DNA from: Desulfuromonadales bacterium
GTDB lineage: Bacteria > Desulfobacterota > Desulfuromonadia > Desulfuromonadales > BM103
Assembly (NCBI GenBank): GCA_030614505.1
Contig: JAUWTX010000077.1
Span: 1 to 7,932, forward strand
Direction of reading: 5' to 3'
Length of the DNA stretch: 7,932 nucleotides
Part shown: positions 5,795 through 7,932 of the stretch, one piece after another
Position numbering within the stretch: the stretch's first letter is position 1
How the letters are laid out: every line of letters starts with the position of its first letter
The notes under the pieces: generated by a model
Told to the model about the DNA's origin: nothing
Database searches by the model: none
The model's input: only the letters and a program-made list of their open reading frames with translations
Made by a program: the position numbers and the translations under genes

Positions 5795-7621
5795 GTGACA
5801 AGTTTTGATCTTCGCAGGCAACCGACCTCTGCCGGCGTTTACCTGATGAAGGATGCCGCCGGTGAAATTCTTTATGTCGGCAAGGCGAAAAATCTGCGGG
5901 CACGCCTACGCAGTTATCTGCAGGCCGAGCGTGACACGCGGCCGCAGATCAAGTTCCTGATGGAACGTGCTACAGCCATCGACACGATCGTCACCGACAC
6001 GGAAAAAGAAGCACTGAGCCTCGAGAACACCCTGATTAAAAAGCATCGCCCACGCTACAATATCCATTTGCGCGACGACAAAACTTTCGTTTCTTTGCGA
6101 ATTGATCTTCGTGACGAATTCCCGATGATGGAAGTCGTCCGACAAGTGCGTCAGGATGGCGCCCGATATTTTGGCCCTTTTGCTTCATCCTCAGCACTGC
6201 GGCAGACACTCAAGGAAATTTACCGGATCTTCCCTTTGCGACATTATCCCCCGGCAAAGTGTCGGCAGCGAGGGCGCCCCTGCCTTTTTCACCAGATAGG
6301 TCAGTGCAGTGCTCCTTGTCACGGATTTATTTCCCCTGTGGCATATAAAGAGCTGGTTGATGGGGTGCTGGCTTTCCTCGAAGGGCGGCAAGGCGAAGTT
6401 ATCGATGCCTTGCGGCAGCGCATGGCTATTGCTTCAGGCGAACATCGGTACGAGGAAGCCGCTGTGCTGCGTGACCAGATCCGTGCCATTGAGAAAACAG
6501 TCGAACAGCAGAAGTCGGTTCGCTATGGGGTCATTGATCAGGATGTTGTCGGTATGTTCCGTCAGGGTGGCGAGGTCGAGGTCGCCATACTTTTTTACCG
6601 ACAGGGGAAATTAACTGCACGGCGCAATTATAACCTCAACTGGCAACGTGACGAAGATGAACTCCTGGCAGCGTTCCTGGTTCAGTTTTATGGTCGTGAT
6701 GTGCCGATTCCGGATGAGGTTGTGCTGCCAATTAGAGTGGAAGGGACAGCGCCCCTCTCGGAATGGCTCACAGAGCGACGCGGTCGCAAGGTTCGTGTCG
6801 TGATGCCGCAGCGTGGTGAACGCCGTAACCTGGTTGAATTGGCCAACCGCAATGCAGAGGAGGCGTGGCAGGAGCGCGGAAGTCGCGACGAAGCCCGTCG
6901 CCGGGTCCTTGGTGAAATTGAACAGCGTCTACACTTGCAGCGACAGCCGCAGCGTATGGAGTGCTTCGATGTATCAACGATCCAGGGCCAGGCCACTGTT
7001 GCCAGCATGGCAGTTGTGCTGAATGGCGAACCGGCACCGTCCGAATACCGGCATTATCGGGTGAAAACTGTGGTCGGTACTGATGATTATGCGGCTTTAT
7101 ATGAGGTCTTGCAGAGACGTCTGCAACGTGGTCAAGGTGAGAACAATCTTCCCGACTTTATTCTCATAGATGGTGGCAAGGGGCAATTGGGTGTTCTGAC
7201 CATGGTGCTTGACGAGCTGAATCTCACAGGAACAATCGATATTGCCGGGATTGCTAAAGCCCGCGTCAAGGCGAATGTTCGTGGGCGAGCTGTCGAGCGT
7301 AGCGAGGAAAGGTTCTTTCTGCCCGGTCGCAAGAACCCGGTGATCTTAAGGCGTGGTTCTGCAGCCCTTTTTCTTCTTGAGCGTTTGCGTGATGAAGCAC
7401 ACCGTTTTGCCGTCACTCACCATCGTAAGGTGAGAGGTAAGGCCCAATTGCAGTCTTCTTTGAGTGATATTCCGGGGGTCGGACCGAAACGACAGAGGGC
7501 GCTCTTGAAGCATTTCGGCAGCTTGAAAAAAATCAAGGTTGCCAGCCTGGATGATCTGCGGGCGATGCCGAGCCTGCCGGTCTCGATAGCTGGGGAGATT
7601 TATCGACATTTCCATAGTTGA
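5795..7621 (+). CDS. uvrC: Excinuclease ABC subunit C (UvrC)
   Basis: A complete 608-residue UvrC (E. coli 610), the nuclease of nucleotide excision repair that makes the 3' and 5' cuts around a lesion after UvrAB loading. The N-terminal GIY-YIG nuclease (about 10-92) has GVYLMKD (14-20), LYVGKAKNL (26-34), Arg37, Glu77 and Asn89 as expected catalytic residues. A four-cysteine segment follows: Cys156, Cys163, Cys171 and Cys175, like the cluster said to bind [4Fe-4S] in E. coli UvrC. The UVR motif that contacts UvrB lies near 200-237. The RNase H-like C-terminal nuclease has FDVS (Asp392), TDDYAAL (Asp430/431), ILIDGGKGQ (Asp459) and RDEAHRF (His536), all intact. Tandem helix-hairpin-helix motifs are at 556-608 (DIPGVGPKRQ). 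Start is GTG. It is alone on the plus strand here, divergent from the LolA-like gene. Confidence 0.98.
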   Translation: MTSFDLRRQPTSAGVYLMKDAAGEILYVGKAKNLRARLRSYLQAERDTRPQIKFLMERATAIDTIVTDTEKEALSLENTLIKKHRPRYNIHLRDDKTFVSLRIDLRDEFPMMEVVRQVRQDGARYFGPFASSSALRQTLKEIYRIFPLRHYPPAKCRQRGRPCLFHQIGQCSAPCHGFISPVAYKELVDGVLAFLEGRQGEVIDALRQRMAIASGEHRYEEAAVLRDQIRAIEKTVEQQKSVRYGVIDQDVVGMFRQGGEVEVAILFYRQGKLTARRNYNLNWQRDEDELLAAFLVQFYGRDVPIPDEVVLPIRVEGTAPLSEWLTERRGRKVRVVMPQRGERRNLVELANRNAEEAWQERGSRDEARRRVLGEIEQRLHLQRQPQRMECFDVSTIQGQATVASMAVVLNGEPAPSEYRHYRVKTVVGTDDYAALYEVLQRRLQRGQGENNLPDFILIDGGKGQLGVLTMVLDELNLTGTIDIAGIAKARVKANVRGRAVERSEERFFLPGRKNPVILRRGSAALFLLERLRDEAHRFAVTHHRKVRGKAQLQSSLSDIPGVGPKRQRALLKHFGSLKKIKVASLDDLRAMPSLPVSIAGEIYRHFHS

Positions 7622-7682
7622 CGGGATGAAGGAGAAAAGGGCTTTTGTGAGTTTATGGGATTTCTCCCGCCGGATTTTGAGT

Positions 7683-7701
7683 TTGACATGGTTTATGTCA
7701 A
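7683..7701. promoter_or_regulatory. Perfect palindrome, candidate operator upstream of the solute-binding protein gene
   Basis: TTGACAT (7683-7689), a GGTTT spacer and ATGTCAA (7695-7701) form a 7-base perfect inverted repeat with a 5-base centre, 58 bases before the next start codon. Its left arm holds a perfect -35 box, TTGACA. The nearest -10, TAAGGA at 7705-7710 (16-base spacing), is poor. This is the layout of a repressor or activator site over a promoter. The half-site TTGAC resembles Fnr/Crp-family half-sites, but the 9-base separation is not the classical FNR spacing. No strong uvrC terminator is visible in 7622-7680. Confidence 0.45.
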
Positions 7702-7744
7702 GTGTAAGGATGAGTAAGGGTTAATCTTTGGCCGCAGGTTTGTT

Positions 7745-7752
7745 GGGAGGGG
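7745..7752 (+). promoter_or_regulatory. Ribosome binding site of the solute-binding protein gene
   Basis: GGGAGGGG lies 7 bases before GTG 7760. An in-frame TTG at 7766 is less well placed, and the frame is closed upstream by TAA at 7715. Confidence 0.65.
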
Positions 7753-7759
7753 CTTTGGG

Positions 7760-7932
7760 GTGGTTTTGAGAAAAAGTACGCTGATAGGAATTGTTGTTCT
7801 TGCCTGGATCGGGTTGTCCTCTCCTTCCCTTGCTGTTGAATTGACAACCGCAGCCCAGGAGAGTGCTCCCAAATATTATAAGCTTGGCAACGGTACGATG
7901 GGTGGGCTATGTGTTGACATTATGTTGGCAAT
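7760..7932 (+). CDS. Periplasmic solute-binding protein, family 3-like (N-terminal fragment)
   Basis: The last 173 bases encode the first 57 residues of a gene that runs off the window. Basic residues at 4-5, a hydrophobic core at 7-19 and SLA before Val26 form a signal peptide. The mature start, ending in SAPKYYKLGNGTMGGLCVDIM, has the layout of family 3 solute-binding proteins (amino-acid ABC binding proteins and related sensors), where a proline/tyrosine segment is followed after about a dozen residues by GG-x-x-VDIM. Too little is visible to name the ligand, or to tell a transporter component from a sensor domain. Start is GTG, after the palindrome and SD described separately. Confidence 0.65.
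   Translation, partial: MVLRKSTLIGIVVLAWIGLSSPSLAVELTTAAQESAPKYYKLGNGTMGGLCVDIMLA

Noticed and set aside
7631..7667. Possible uvrC terminator, GGAGAAA pairing with TTTCTCC
   Set aside because: The 7-base stem encloses a 23-base loop, competes with a CGGGA/TCCCG pairing and has only a short T-run after it; too weak to call.

Overview
The window (about 50-55% G+C by eye) carries eight protein-coding genes on both strands, two of them cut by the window edges. I see no rRNA, tRNA, CRISPR array, insertion sequence or prophage gene. The content (a thioredoxin-CcdA fusion, an AI-2E family permease, a stand-alone cyclic-nucleotide-binding protein, RlmL without its RlmK half, UvrC, a periplasmic solute-binding protein) and the clear Shine-Dalgarno sites and signal peptides indicate a Gram-negative bacterium. 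My best guess, by general resemblance only, is a Desulfuromonadales/Geobacter-type organism of the former Deltaproteobacteria.

Layout. (1) 1-1017, minus: the N-terminal 339 residues of a membrane thiol-disulfide protein, a signal peptide plus CPHC thioredoxin domain followed by a CcdA/DsbD-like membrane core; the gene runs off the left edge. (2) 1176-1778, plus, divergent from it: a YjdF (DUF2238) inner-membrane protein. (3) 1803-1835: a strong hairpin terminator between the converging yjdF and rlmL genes, placed to serve both strands. (4) 5655 down to 1874, minus: four genes in a row, a secreted LolA-like protein, a stand-alone cyclic-nucleotide-binding protein, an AI-2E family permease overlapping it by 4 bases, and the 23S rRNA methyltransferase RlmL. 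Gaps of 60, -4 and 54 bases suggest one operon. (5) 5656-5794: a divergent intergenic region with a good candidate promoter for uvrC. (6) 5795-7621, plus: complete uvrC (nucleotide excision repair). (7) 7622-7759: an intergenic region with a perfect palindrome, then the start of a periplasmic solute-binding protein gene that runs off the right edge.

Most genes are housekeeping or envelope functions. The least conventional parts are the translationally coupled cyclic-nucleotide sensor and permease, with the sensor's ligand-contact residues intact but no DNA-binding or catalytic domain, and the thioredoxin-first arrangement of the CcdA-like protein. Neither is proof of a new system; both are testable leads.
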